DNA from: Salinibaculum rarum
GTDB lineage: Archaea > Halobacteriota > Halobacteria > Halobacteriales > Haloarculaceae
DNA length: 64,000 nucleotides
Reading direction: 5' to 3'
Assembly (NCBI RefSeq): GCF_030505615.1
Contig: NZ_CP129992.1
Location: 1,860,001-1,924,000, forward strand
A model generated the notes under the pieces. It searched no databases. It saw only the letters and a list, made by a program, of their open reading frames with translations, and had not been told where the DNA came from. Made by a program: the position numbers and the translations under genes. Shown in pieces: positions 8,452-17,419 of the stretch (within the stretch, counting starts at the first letter, position 1; each line of letters begins with the position of its first letter).

Positions 8452-8940
8452 ATGAGCAGTCGCGACGAGGTCCTAGAGCTACTCCGCGAGAACGCCCGCT
8501 ACACGATCGAGGACATCGCCCGCCAGACCGGTGCAGACGCCGAGGCAGTCGAAGAGATAATCGAAGACCTCGAAGAGGAAGGTGTCCTGATGGGATACCG
8601 TGCCGTCGTCGACTGGGACAAACTCGATCAGGAGGTCGTGCGCGCGGCGGTCGAACTCAACGTCACGCTCGACCGCGAGACGAGCTACAACGACGTGGCC
8701 GAGCGCATCGCCAAGTTCCCGATGGTCGAGTCGCTGCACCTCCTCAGCGGTGACTACGATTTCATGATGGAAGTCGAAGGTGACTCGATGCGCGAGGTGT
8801 CGCATTTCATCAGCGAGAAAGTCGCGCCCGTCCCCGAAATCACCCAGACCGTGACCCACTACGTCATGGAGTCGTACAAGGAACACGGCATCGAGTTCGA
8901 CGACGGTGACGACGACGACAGGCTCTCGGTCTCACCATGA
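8452..8940 (+). CDS. Lrp/AsnC family transcriptional regulator
   Basis: A 162-residue regulator. The N-terminal HTH is ENARYTIEDIARQTGADAEA (residues about 13-32), followed by the family's YRAVVDWDKL segment and a C-terminal ligand-binding (RAM) domain with DYDFMMEVEGDSMREVSHFI. The last 15 residues are strongly acidic. The stop overlaps the start of the aminotransferase gene (ATGA at 8937-8940), so it probably regulates that enzyme or responds to its amino acid. Lrp-aminotransferase pairs are common in haloarchaea. Transcription probably starts at the ATG from the TATA box at 8423-8428. Confidence 0.93.
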   Translation: MSSRDEVLELLRENARYTIEDIARQTGADAEAVEEIIEDLEEEGVLMGYRAVVDWDKLDQEVVRAAVELNVTLDRETSYNDVAERIAKFPMVESLHLLSGDYDFMMEVEGDSMREVSHFISEKVAPVPEITQTVTHYVMESYKEHGIEFDDGDDDDRLSVSP

Positions 8941-10082
8941 GCTTCGACATCGCAGATCGGGTCGAGGCGGTGCCGCCGTCGGGTATCCGGCGGTTTTTCG
9001 AACTTGCAGAGGAGATGGACGACATCATCTCGCTTGGGGTCGGGGAGCCGGACTTCTCGGCGCCCTGGGCGGCACGCGATGCCGCAATCGCCTCGCTCGA
9101 ACAGGGCAAGACCTCCTACACCGCCAACCGCGGCCGGCGGGAACTCCGAGAGCGAATCTCGGCTCACGTCGACGAGCGCTACGACCTCGACTACAGCGCC
9201 GACGAGGAGATTCTCGTCACCGCCGGCGCGAGCGAGGGGATCGACCTCGCGTATCGGGCGCTGGTCGACCCTGGCGACACCGTCGCGGTCGTCCAGCCGT
9301 GTTACGTCTCCTACGTTCCCGGCGTCATCTTCACCGGCGGCGACGTCCTCCCCGTCGAGACACGTCGGGAAGACGAGTTCAAACTGACCCGCGAGGTCCT
9401 CGAGGAGTCCGGTGCGGCCGATGCCGACGTGCTCGTCCTCTGTTACCCGAACAACCCGACAGGCGCGACGATGACCGGCGAGGAACTCCGGCCGGTCGCC
9501 GACTTCGCCCGCGAGCACGACCTGATGGTGTTTTCCGACGAGATTTACGCCGATTTGACCTACGAGCACGACCACACTTCCATCGCGACGCTGCCGGGGA
9601 TGCGCGAGCGGACCGTCGTGTTCAACGGCTTCTCGAAAGCCTACGCCATGACGGGACTGCGGCTGGGCTACGTGATGGCGCCACCGGAGGCGACGACGGC
9701 GATGAACCGCATCCACCAGTACACGATGCTGTCGGCGCCGACGACCGCACAGTATGCCGCAATCGAGGCGCTCGAATCGTGTGACGACGCCGTCGCCGAG
9801 ATGAAAGCTCAGTACGACCGCCGCCGGAAGTACGTCCTCTCGCGGTTCGACGACATGGGCATCGACTGCTTCCGGGCCAGCGGCGCGTTCTACGCGTTCC
9901 CGGAGTGTCCCTGGGACGACGCCGGCGAGTTCGCCGAGGAACTCCTCCACGAGGAGGGGGTCGCCGTCGTGCCCGGCACGGCCTTCGGTGAGGGCGGTGA
10001 AGGGCAACTTCGCGTTTCGTACGCGACCGGGCTCGACGAACTCAAAGAGGCGATGGCCCGAATCGAGCGGTTCGTGGCCTGA
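8937..10082 (+). CDS. Pyridoxal-phosphate aminotransferase, class I (AspC-like)
   Basis: A 381-residue fold-type I aminotransferase. The PLP lysine is Lys234 in NGFSKAYAMTGLRLGY. The NPTG motif is in CYPNNPTGATMTGEEL (169-184), and the PLP-holding Asp and Tyr are in FSDEIYADL (199-207). The amino donor cannot be fixed from sequence; aspartate, alanine or aromatic acids are possible. It is translationally coupled to the preceding Lrp gene through ATGA. A second member of the family lies at 29502-30656. Confidence 0.92.
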   Translation: MSFDIADRVEAVPPSGIRRFFELAEEMDDIISLGVGEPDFSAPWAARDAAIASLEQGKTSYTANRGRRELRERISAHVDERYDLDYSADEEILVTAGASEGIDLAYRALVDPGDTVAVVQPCYVSYVPGVIFTGGDVLPVETRREDEFKLTREVLEESGAADADVLVLCYPNNPTGATMTGEELRPVADFAREHDLMVFSDEIYADLTYEHDHTSIATLPGMRERTVVFNGFSKAYAMTGLRLGYVMAPPEATTAMNRIHQYTMLSAPTTAQYAAIEALESCDDAVAEMKAQYDRRRKYVLSRFDDMGIDCFRASGAFYAFPECPWDDAGEFAEELLHEEGVAVVPGTAFGEGGEGQLRVSYATGLDELKEAMARIERFVA

Positions 10083-10185
10083 ACCTGGAGACCTCGCACA
10101 CAGTGTCGGCAAAATCGGCACTGATGGACAGCAGACTCTGTTCCTGGCGTAAAGTTTTTTCACCCCAAGGAGTAGAGTCTTTATA

Positions 10186-12699
10186 ATGGCAATCGATGAC
10201 ACAGGGGGCGGCGAGGAACAGGCCGCGTCTGGGGTCGACGTCGGGGAGGACTCGACGGTTGCGGTGGGGAGATACTCCTGGAGTGATTTTCGGCGGGAGG
10301 AGCACGACGAGGGGCAGTTCGACCGGGCAGCATATCTGGGATTCGACCCGCGAGACCTCACCCGGAAACTCGAATCCGGCGCGAGTGCCGGCAAGACGCT
10401 CGACGAGTACTTCGAGGAGTTCTGTGACCCCGAGCGGACGCCGGTAGTCAAGGGGACCTACTCCTGGGAGCACTTCAAACGGGAGTACTACTACGACGAG
10501 AGCGGGCGCGCGCCCCGGCGGAGTGACGGCGAAAAAGAGCCCTTCGAGGCCGAGCAGTATCTGGGCTTTGACCCCGAGGAAACCGAACAGCGGCTGAGCC
10601 ACGCTGAGTCGCTGGCGTCCGACCTCGATAGTCTCGTCCAGGACCGGACGGTCAACGTCGCCGAGGAACTCGACGAAGACGCGTTCTTTTCCGACCGGAA
10701 CGGCAAAACGACGGTCGTCAACCGCTACGACTTAGAGAAGGTCGTCCCACTGGAGAAAAAGACCCACTTCGCCGAAGAGAACCGCTACTGGGTGAACAAA
10801 CCCTACGCGTGTGTCGTCATCTTTCACTCTCGCAAGGAAAACGAGCGCAAGTACTACGTCATCGAACCACACCTCAACGCCATCGAAGACGAACTCAAGG
10901 AATTTCTCTCGCGGAAGCTCAAGACGGCCATCAAGTATTCCGAGGACGACGTCATCGTCCAGGGCGACGAGACCGACCGCGCGGCGGTCATCCAGCGCGA
11001 AGCCGAACAGCTCCTCCAGCGGTACGGCCTCTACGAGGGGCAGATAACGGACGATACCGGCTCGTCAGACGGTGGTGTGATGGGGTCGCTGAAGGGAATG
11101 CTCGGGATGGACGAAGCCGAGGATATCGTCGAGGCAGAGGGCATCGACGGCATATCGGTCAGGCCCGAACCCATCATCCTCGAAGAGGACTCCGATACGC
11201 TCACCGAGTATCAGGTCGAGAAACTCCTCTATGTCCTGAAACGGAACTTCATCGGGTACGCCAAAATCGACCCCGTCAAACACGACATCAACGTCGAGGA
11301 CATCTCCTGTGACGGGTACAACAGCCGCGTGTTCGTCTACCACACGGACTACGAACAGATCATCTCGAATGTCACCCACGGGGAGAAGGACCTCGACGAT
11401 TTCGTGGTCAAACTCGCCCAGCGCTCCGGCAAGGGCATCTCCAAACGACAGCCCCAGGTCGACGCGACGCTCCCGGACGGCTCGCGTGCCCAGCTGACGC
11501 TCGGCCGGGAAGTCTCGGACCACGGAACCAACTACACCATCCGACAGTTCAAAGACGTCCCCTTTACTCCAGTCGACCTCATCAACTGGAACACGTTCAA
11601 CTTAGACGAGATGGCTTTCCTCTGGCTGTGTATCGAGAATCACAAATCGCTCATCTTCGCCGGCGGGACGGCATCAGGGAAGACGACGAGCCTGAACGCG
11701 ATTTCGCTGTTTATCCCCTCGAACGCGAAAATCGTCTCCATCGAGGACACCCGAGAGGTCGAACTGCCACAGCGAAACTGGGTGGCGAGTGTCACCCGCC
11801 CCTCGTTCGGGCAGGACGACACCGGCGACGTCGACGAGTTCGACCTGCTCGAGGCCGCACTCCGACAGCGCCCCGACTACATCGTCATGGGTGAGATTCG
11901 TGGTGAAGAGGGTCGGACGCTCTTCCAGGTCATGTCGACCGGACACACGACCTACACCACGTTCCACGCCGACTCCGTGGGCGAGGTCATCAAGCGATTC
12001 ACGACCGAACCTATCAACGTCTCGAAGACGCTGTTTACGGCACTCGATCTGGTCTCGATTCAGACCCAGACCAGGGTCGGCGGTCACAAGGTGCGCCGGA
12101 ACAAGTCGCTGACCGAAATCAACGAGTACTCCCCGGAAAACGACGAAATCAACGTCCGGGACGTCTACGAGTGGCGCGCCGAGACGGACAACTACATCCA
12201 GATGGGGTCGTCCTCGACGCTCGAGGAAATCAAGTTCGACCGCGGGTGGACCCAGGAGCGACTGGACGAGGAACTGTTCAAGCGGAAAGTGGTACTGGCC
12301 TACCTCATCGAGAACGGGCTGAACACCTACACGCAGGTGGCGGCGACGGTGCAGGCTTTCATCAACGACCCCGAGACGATTCTGACGATTATCGCAAACG
12401 ACTCGCTGGAACGGTCCCTGGAGGACCTTCGGGAGATGGAGTCGGTCCAGATCGAAATCCAACCCGAGAAGGAAGAACTCGTCCCGCGCCCGGAACCGCC
12501 GGAGGACCTGCTCGAAGAGACCGACGAGATTCTGGAGAATGCCAATCCACTGCTCCAGCGCTATCGCGAGCGGGACTCCTCGGACATCGTCTCCGCACTG
12601 TCGGGGCTGGAAGTCGACGACGGGGGCGGCACTGAAGAGGAAGCAATCGACTTCGGGCAGTTCGTGCCGAAGGCAGGCTCTGCGGAGGAGGAGGAATGA
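10186..12699 (+). CDS. Type II/IV secretion ATPase for archaeal pilus assembly (PilB type)
   Basis: An 837-residue cytoplasmic motor of the GspE/TadA/PilB superfamily, which polymerises pilins. Walker A GGTASGKT is at residues 493-500 and the Walker B region is YIVMGEIRGEEG (from about 565), followed by the His box STGHTTYTTFHADS. The roughly 300-residue N-terminal extension contains two related segments, VGRYSWSDFRREEHDEGQFD (about 27-46) and KGTYSWEHFKREYYY (about 88-102), an internal duplication. The C-terminus is acidic. The stop overlaps the start of the membrane partner (ATGA). It is not archaellum FlaI/ArlI, because no archaellum genes are near and the N-terminus is much longer. Confidence 0.92.
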   Translation: MAIDDTGGGEEQAASGVDVGEDSTVAVGRYSWSDFRREEHDEGQFDRAAYLGFDPRDLTRKLESGASAGKTLDEYFEEFCDPERTPVVKGTYSWEHFKREYYYDESGRAPRRSDGEKEPFEAEQYLGFDPEETEQRLSHAESLASDLDSLVQDRTVNVAEELDEDAFFSDRNGKTTVVNRYDLEKVVPLEKKTHFAEENRYWVNKPYACVVIFHSRKENERKYYVIEPHLNAIEDELKEFLSRKLKTAIKYSEDDVIVQGDETDRAAVIQREAEQLLQRYGLYEGQITDDTGSSDGGVMGSLKGMLGMDEAEDIVEAEGIDGISVRPEPIILEEDSDTLTEYQVEKLLYVLKRNFIGYAKIDPVKHDINVEDISCDGYNSRVFVYHTDYEQIISNVTHGEKDLDDFVVKLAQRSGKGISKRQPQVDATLPDGSRAQLTLGREVSDHGTNYTIRQFKDVPFTPVDLINWNTFNLDEMAFLWLCIENHKSLIFAGGTASGKTTSLNAISLFIPSNAKIVSIEDTREVELPQRNWVASVTRPSFGQDDTGDVDEFDLLEAALRQRPDYIVMGEIRGEEGRTLFQVMSTGHTTYTTFHADSVGEVIKRFTTEPINVSKTLFTALDLVSIQTQTRVGGHKVRRNKSLTEINEYSPENDEINVRDVYEWRAETDNYIQMGSSSTLEEIKFDRGWTQERLDEELFKRKVVLAYLIENGLNTYTQVAATVQAFINDPETILTIIANDSLERSLEDLREMESVQIEIQPEKEELVPRPEPPEDLLEETDEILENANPLLQRYRERDSSDIVSALSGLEVDDGGGTEEEAIDFGQFVPKAGSAEEEE

Positions 12700-14852
12700 G
12701 TCTCGACACGCGTGGCGACAAGCAGGTCGGTGGGATGGGCGAGTCGGCGCTCGGCGACGCGTTTTATCCGCTCTTCGAGTGGCTGTTCGACCCGGATGGG
12801 GATTTCGTCAGCGGCGTCGAATCGAAACTGGCCGAGGCACGGATGGCCGACAACGTGGAGATGTTCCTCTCGCGTGCGCTGGCAGTGGGGTCCATCGCCG
12901 GCCTCGCACTCTGGTTGCTCGGGATGTTCGTCGGCTATCTGTTCGTCCAGCTGGTGGGTGTCCCCGAGGGAATCCTCACGTTCAACCTTCCCGACTACAT
13001 CACCGCGCTGAAGACGCCGGCAATCATCATCTTCTCCGGGTTAATCTTTGGCTCGATTGGCTTTCTCATCGGGTTTGGCTCGCTCGTCTCGATACCGTAC
13101 TTCCGGTCGGGTGCGCGCGAGCGCGAAATCAACGTCTTGCTCTCGGATTCGATTTCCTTTATGTACGCGCTGTCGGTCGGTGGGATGAATCAACTCGAAA
13201 TCCTGGAGGCGATGGCCAAAGCCGACGACACCTACGGCGAGGTCGCAAAGGAGTTCCAGTCGATTGTCCTGGAGACCGACTATTTCGATACCGACTACCG
13301 GACGGCAATCCGGAACCAGGCCCTCGAGACCCCCAGTGACGAGCTCTCGCAGTTCCTGACGGACATGCTCTCTATCGTCAACTCCGGGGGTGACATGACG
13401 GACTTCCTCGAAGACCAGAAGGACAAGCACATGCGGACGGCAAAGCAGGAACAGCAGAAACTGCTCGACACCCTGGAGCTGTTCGGCGAGATGTACATGA
13501 CACTCTCGCTGTTCCCGCTGCTCCTTATCATCATCCTGGTCATTATGGACCTGATGCAGGGTGGCAATCAGGAACAACTCCTCTTGGGGACCGTCTACGG
13601 GCTGATCCCGCTCATCGGGGTCGGCTTCTTGGTGCTGGTCTCGACGGTCACGCAGGACTCGATCGGTGACGGGTACCTGCGACCGGACAGCGAAGAGGAG
13701 GAGTTCCAGGTCGACGAGGGGATTGGCGTGTTCAACCCCGGACTCGTCGAGCAGTACACCGGCGAGCGAACCATCTTCGACCGCATCAAACGCCGCGAGG
13801 GGACCTACGAACTGATGGAGATTCTGCGGGCTCCACATCTCTTCTTCCGTGACCACCCGCTGATGGTCCTCATTGTCACGGTTCCGCTGACGGTGCTCGT
13901 CCTCGTCGGGGCCGTCGCGACCGGTAACGCGCCGCTGTCGGTCGAAGCGATGGAGAACAACGTCATCTACGGGACGGTCGTCTGGGTCTACGTGCCGCTG
14001 TATCTGAACTTACTCCCGCTCGGCGTGTTCTACGAGTGGAACGTGCGCTCCCGACGTGGCGTGCTCGGGAACTTCTCGGAGAACCTGCGAAAGCTTGCGA
14101 GCGCCAACGACACCGGGATGACGCTGCTCGAGTCTATCAAAGTCGTCTCCGAGACGTCCTCCGGGAAACTGGCAGACGAGTTCGAGGCGATGCACGCGAA
14201 GGTCAACTACGGGACGAACCTGAAAGACGCGCTTCGGGAGTTCAACAACAAGTACCACATCCCGCGGTTGGCACGGACGGTCAAACTCATCAGCGAAGCC
14301 CAGGAGACGTCCAGCCAGATTCAGGACGTGCTCTCGACGGCCGCCCAGTCCTCGGAAAACCAGGACGACATCGACCGTGAACGCAAGTCCCGTACCCGGA
14401 TGCAGACGGTCATCATCATCATGACCTACCTGACGCTGTTGGGCGTGATGGCACTCTTGCGCGTGCAGTTTATCGACGTCATCGGCGGACTGGACTTGAG
14501 TTCCGGCGGTGGCGCTCCGGGTGGGCCCGGCGGCGGTGGCGGGTCCATCTCACCCGAGCGGATGTCGATGCTGTTTTTCCACGCAGTGACGCTGCAGGCG
14601 ATTATCTCGTCGTTTATCGCCGGCTACATCCGGAACGTCGAACTCATCTCCGGCGTGAAATACGCCGTCATCCTCTCGACTATCGCACTCATCGTGTGGG
14701 TCACCGTCGAGCAGATGACCAGCGGCGGTGGCGACGAGGCGGCGCTCCTGTTGCTCGTCGGGTCGGTCGGGCGGCCACTGTGGGACCGTCTGGAACGCGG
14801 TTCTGTCAGTGACTCCGGGAATGGTTTGGCTTCGACCGAACCGGACGGGTGA
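12696..14852 (+). CDS. Type IV pilus platform membrane protein (PilC/TadC type)
   Basis: A 718-residue polytopic protein with two copies of the T2SS-F domain: the first around residues 150-300 and the second around 440-620 (LRKLASANDTGMTLLESIKV is the recognisable core). About ten membrane segments are visible. A Gly/Pro-rich loop, GGGAPGGPGGGGGS, precedes the last group. This is the membrane platform on which the PilB ATPase acts. Tandem F domains are usual in archaeal PilC proteins. Start overlap with pilB is 4 nt. Confidence 0.9.
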   Translation: MSLDTRGDKQVGGMGESALGDAFYPLFEWLFDPDGDFVSGVESKLAEARMADNVEMFLSRALAVGSIAGLALWLLGMFVGYLFVQLVGVPEGILTFNLPDYITALKTPAIIIFSGLIFGSIGFLIGFGSLVSIPYFRSGAREREINVLLSDSISFMYALSVGGMNQLEILEAMAKADDTYGEVAKEFQSIVLETDYFDTDYRTAIRNQALETPSDELSQFLTDMLSIVNSGGDMTDFLEDQKDKHMRTAKQEQQKLLDTLELFGEMYMTLSLFPLLLIIILVIMDLMQGGNQEQLLLGTVYGLIPLIGVGFLVLVSTVTQDSIGDGYLRPDSEEEEFQVDEGIGVFNPGLVEQYTGERTIFDRIKRREGTYELMEILRAPHLFFRDHPLMVLIVTVPLTVLVLVGAVATGNAPLSVEAMENNVIYGTVVWVYVPLYLNLLPLGVFYEWNVRSRRGVLGNFSENLRKLASANDTGMTLLESIKVVSETSSGKLADEFEAMHAKVNYGTNLKDALREFNNKYHIPRLARTVKLISEAQETSSQIQDVLSTAAQSSENQDDIDRERKSRTRMQTVIIIMTYLTLLGVMALLRVQFIDVIGGLDLSSGGGAPGGPGGGGGSISPERMSMLFFHAVTLQAIISSFIAGYIRNVELISGVKYAVILSTIALIVWVTVEQMTSGGGDEAALLLLVGSVGRPLWDRLERGSVSDSGNGLASTEPDG

Positions 14853-14900
14853 ACCGACAGCAGAGCTGACTAACAGAGTTGTGTAGAACAGAGGCACAAT

Positions 14901-14972
14901 TCGTCTCGCGCAGACTCGCCGGGACTGAGCAAACGCTTCGCGTTTGCGAAGGTCGGAGAGGGAACGAGACGA
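14901..14972. repeat. Nested inverted repeat beside the tRNA
   Basis: Outer arms TCGTCTCG (14901-14908) and CGAGACGA (14965-14972) enclose a perfect hairpin GCAAACGC-TTC-GCGTTTGC (14929-14947). Between them, 14913-14924 (GACTCGCCGGGA) repeats the 12 bp at the 3' end of the neighbouring tRNA gene (14990-15001). It may be a terminator, a small structured RNA or the scar of an integrative element. Confidence 0.55.
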
Positions 14973-14987
14973 ACGAAGTGAGTCGAG

Positions 14988-15059
14988 TGGACTCGCCGGG
15001 ATTTGAACCCGGGGCCTTCCCCGTGCCAGGGGGATGATCTACCACTGATCTACGAGCCC
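14988..15059 (-). tRNA. tRNA-Ala (anticodon GGC)
   Basis: A 72-nt tRNA on the minus strand. The acceptor stem GGGCTCG pairs with CGAGTCC, followed by discriminator A; the terminal CCA is not encoded. The D arm is GATC-loop-GATC. The anticodon stem TCCCC/GGGGA carries loop CTGGCAC, giving anticodon GGC. The T arm is CCGGG-TTCAAAT-CCCGG. There is no intron. A TATA-like TTTAAGA on the minus strand (15091-15097) lies at a suitable distance upstream. It sits between the pilC gene and the pilin-like genes, on the opposite strand. Confidence 0.95.
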
Positions 15060-15306
15060 GCGTCGGCATCCTTCGCTTGCCAGTGTTCTTTCTTAAACCC
15101 ATCGAACCCAGGCGCTGAGCGCAGCCGCAGTGGAGGGGTCGTTGGGTGAACAGCCACAAGTGATATTATTCTCCAGTGCGTCGGACCGGCAAGTAACGTG
15201 GTGCCATCCGTTTGCTCGACTGCGGGCCGTGGGATTGGACTGCTCGCTGGCACGAGCGTCGCGCCAGAGTAACAGACGATGCGAGCGGTTTCGACAGGGT
15301 TCACCA

Positions 15307-15840
15307 ATGAGGGGACAGACGACACTCGATTTCGCGCTGGGCATCAGTATCTTCCTTGTCGTCATCTTCTTCGTGTTCACGTTCGTCCCTGGCCTGCTGG
15401 ATCCGTTCGCGCTCAACGAGGAGGAGGACACAGTACTGGTCGGTCAGATTGCCGACCGCCTGTCACAGGATACACTCGGTGACCCCGCAGAGCCGTACAT
15501 TCTCGACCGCTCCTGTACGGTGAAGTTTTTCAACAACTCGACGAGCAACTCCGGGTGTGGATTCAGCGGCAATTCAACTCACGAACTGCTGAATATACCC
15601 CAGACGAAAGACGCCAACGTCACCATCGAGCGAAATAGTACTGTCGGGAGTGCGGGAACCGACATCCTCTGTTGGAACGCCACCTCGGAGAAATTGACTT
15701 CTGATGATAGTTGCGATGGTACGAAACTCAGTCTCGGTGATTCACCGACTGCGAACAACCGGAATCCCTCGACGATAACGGCACGGCGGGTCGTTTCGCT
15801 CAACGGCGAGGACGTGACGCTGAAGGTGGTGGTCTGGTGA
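15307..15840 (+). CDS. Pilin-like secreted protein (RGQTTLDFALG type)
   Basis: A 177-residue protein. I chose the ATG at 15307 because it puts a prepilin-like signal at the N-terminus: short charged MRG, then QTTLDFALGISIFLVVIFFV, resembling class III signals cut by PibD. An in-frame extension upstream has no such feature. The exported part has many N-x-S/T sequons (NNST, NSTH, NVT, NST, NAT) and two or more Cys residues. It is the first of five overlapping genes and matches a small haloarchaeal family that I recall as DUF7287 (unchecked). Probably a minor pilin or pseudopilin. Confidence 0.82.
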   Translation: MRGQTTLDFALGISIFLVVIFFVFTFVPGLLDPFALNEEEDTVLVGQIADRLSQDTLGDPAEPYILDRSCTVKFFNNSTSNSGCGFSGNSTHELLNIPQTKDANVTIERNSTVGSAGTDILCWNATSEKLTSDDSCDGTKLSLGDSPTANNRNPSTITARRVVSLNGEDVTLKVVVW

Positions 15841-16478
15841 TGAGACCAGACAGGCCGCTCCCGCGCTCGGACCGCGCTCAGGCACACACCCTCGAGGCTG
15901 CTATTGCCGCGCTACTCCTGTTGACGAGTGTCGGAATTGCACTCCAGATGACTGCGGTGACGCCGCTCTCTGCCAGCACGTCGAGCCAGCACCTCGAAAA
16001 CCAACTCGAAAAGACATCGAAAGGCATCCTGGCCAGCAACGCCGAAACGGGGGGACTGAAGGAGGCAGTGCTCTACTGGAACGACACGGCGGATTCATTC
16101 TACAACACTACCGGTGAAAAGTATTACACCGAGGACCCACCAAAGAACATCTCATTGGGTGAGTCACTCAATCGCACATTGGACAAGCGCAATGTTGCAT
16201 ACAACGTCAACATCGTTTATCAGAACGAACGGGGATTTCAGAGACGACAGCGGATGATATACCGTGGTGAACCGAGTGAGCATGCTGTTCGGGCTTCTCA
16301 CTCAGTAACAATTGTTGACACCGATAAACTCAGAAATTCCGATGGGACACTCAGCGCAACGACGGTCACGGATGCCGCGAATGACCCGGACAAATCGCTT
16401 TATCTTCTGGACAGTACCAACTCGACGACCGGCGTCTACAACCACGTCCGTGTGGAGGTGATTGCATGGCGCATCTGA
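15840..16478 (+). CDS. Pilin-like secreted protein (AQAHTLEA type)
   Basis: A 212-residue protein. The ATG at 15840 overlaps the previous stop (TGATG). After a basic N-terminus (RPLPRSDR) comes AQAHTLEAAIAALLLLTSVG, a prepilin-like hydrophobic helix whose Glu at position +5 relative to a cut before the helix recalls classic pilins. The exported domain is polar with several sequons (NDT, NTT, NIS, NRT, NST). It resembles the haloarchaeal family I recall as DUF7288. Likely part of a pilus or pseudopilus with its neighbours. Confidence 0.8.
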   Translation: MRPDRPLPRSDRAQAHTLEAAIAALLLLTSVGIALQMTAVTPLSASTSSQHLENQLEKTSKGILASNAETGGLKEAVLYWNDTADSFYNTTGEKYYTEDPPKNISLGESLNRTLDKRNVAYNVNIVYQNERGFQRRQRMIYRGEPSEHAVRASHSVTIVDTDKLRNSDGTLSATTVTDAANDPDKSLYLLDSTNSTTGVYNHVRVEVIAWRI

Positions 16479-17419
16479 CTGACTCTGATAGAGGCCAGAT
16501 TATCATCGTCGCAGCGTTTGCGCTGGGAGTGATTTTCATCGCGCTTGCCGTTGTGGTCAACACGGCGATTTTCACTGGAAATCTTGCAACCCGCGGACAG
16601 GGAACTAGCGACGACGATGCACTCCAGTACCGTCACGAGATCGAACAGAGTGTTGGGACGGTCATCACGGAAATAAACAGACAGCATGACGGAAACGACT
16701 CTACGCACCTGAAGAATTGGGCGAAAGAAAACGTTACAGAGATTAACATCCAAGGCGGCAGGCAGAAGGCGACTAATGGACGTGTTGCTACCATCGATTA
16801 CGCCTCGATGAAAAATGGGACCCGGTTCGTCAACGAATCTGGGGACTTTACTGGTGATACTACTGATCCGACAACCTGGCAGGTCGCATCCGATGTTTCC
16901 AACACCAGAGCGTTGAAATTCACTATTACGGATAGGACAGCACTCGCGGGGAGCTCTAACGCGTTTACCCTCTCACTGAACGGGTCCAATGATAACTACT
17001 GGAACATGACCCTGTTTAACCCCTCAGGGAATCGTGTGAACGTCACCGTCTCGAATGGAGATGGAGAAGTTGCGTCCTGCACACGTTCGGGTTCAGGGTC
17101 GCTTGAGGTCGCCGTTACGAGCGGCCTCGTGGATGGGAGGCCATGTTCTGCGTTGACAGTTAGCGGTGACCGCGACATGTGGTTCGGATCTGGAATCTCG
17201 GCGCCGTACAATATTACCTACGACAACGCGGACGAAATTGAGGGCGACTATGAGGGCGTCGTTGACAACGGACTAAATGAGGCGAATCTCCCCTCTATCT
17301 CTGGACCATCTTCGAAGTCCAACGCGGCAATTTACAGTCTGAACGTCAGCTACTCGTACGAAACTGTCTCGATGCGGTACGAAACGAACGTCCGAGTCGC
17401 ACCGGGGGAGCCAGAATAA
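16466..17419 (+). CDS. Pilin-like secreted protein (RGQIIIVAAFALG type)
   Basis: A 317-residue protein whose start overlaps the previous gene by 13 nt. The N-terminus SDRGQIIIVAAFALGVIFIA is followed by an N-terminal helix like that of TadE/TadG-type pseudopilins, then a long extracellular domain rich in Asn, Ser and Thr with many N-glycosylation sequons. One Cys pair is visible (ASCTRS and GRPCSA). The DNA is less GC-rich than the housekeeping genes nearby. It resembles the family I recall as DUF7261. No enzyme motif is seen. Confidence 0.8.
   Translation: MAHLTDSDRGQIIIVAAFALGVIFIALAVVVNTAIFTGNLATRGQGTSDDDALQYRHEIEQSVGTVITEINRQHDGNDSTHLKNWAKENVTEINIQGGRQKATNGRVATIDYASMKNGTRFVNESGDFTGDTTDPTTWQVASDVSNTRALKFTITDRTALAGSSNAFTLSLNGSNDNYWNMTLFNPSGNRVNVTVSNGDGEVASCTRSGSGSLEVAVTSGLVDGRPCSALTVSGDRDMWFGSGISAPYNITYDNADEIEGDYEGVVDNGLNEANLPSISGPSSKSNAAIYSLNVSYSYETVSMRYETNVRVAPGEPE

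Noticed and set aside
8859-10451. A 530-codon open frame on the minus strand
   Set aside because: It is antisense to the well-supported aminotransferase and pilB 5' end; its protein is Arg-rich and low-complexity with no motif, as expected for a shadow frame in high-GC DNA.
10186-12699. Archaellum ATPase FlaI/ArlI
   Set aside because: No archaellin or arl genes nearby, a much longer N-terminus, and a TadC-type partner with tandem F domains.
15130-15306. N-terminal extension of the first pilin-like gene
   Set aside because: The extension lacks secretion features, while the ATG at 15307 puts a prepilin-like signal at the N-terminus.
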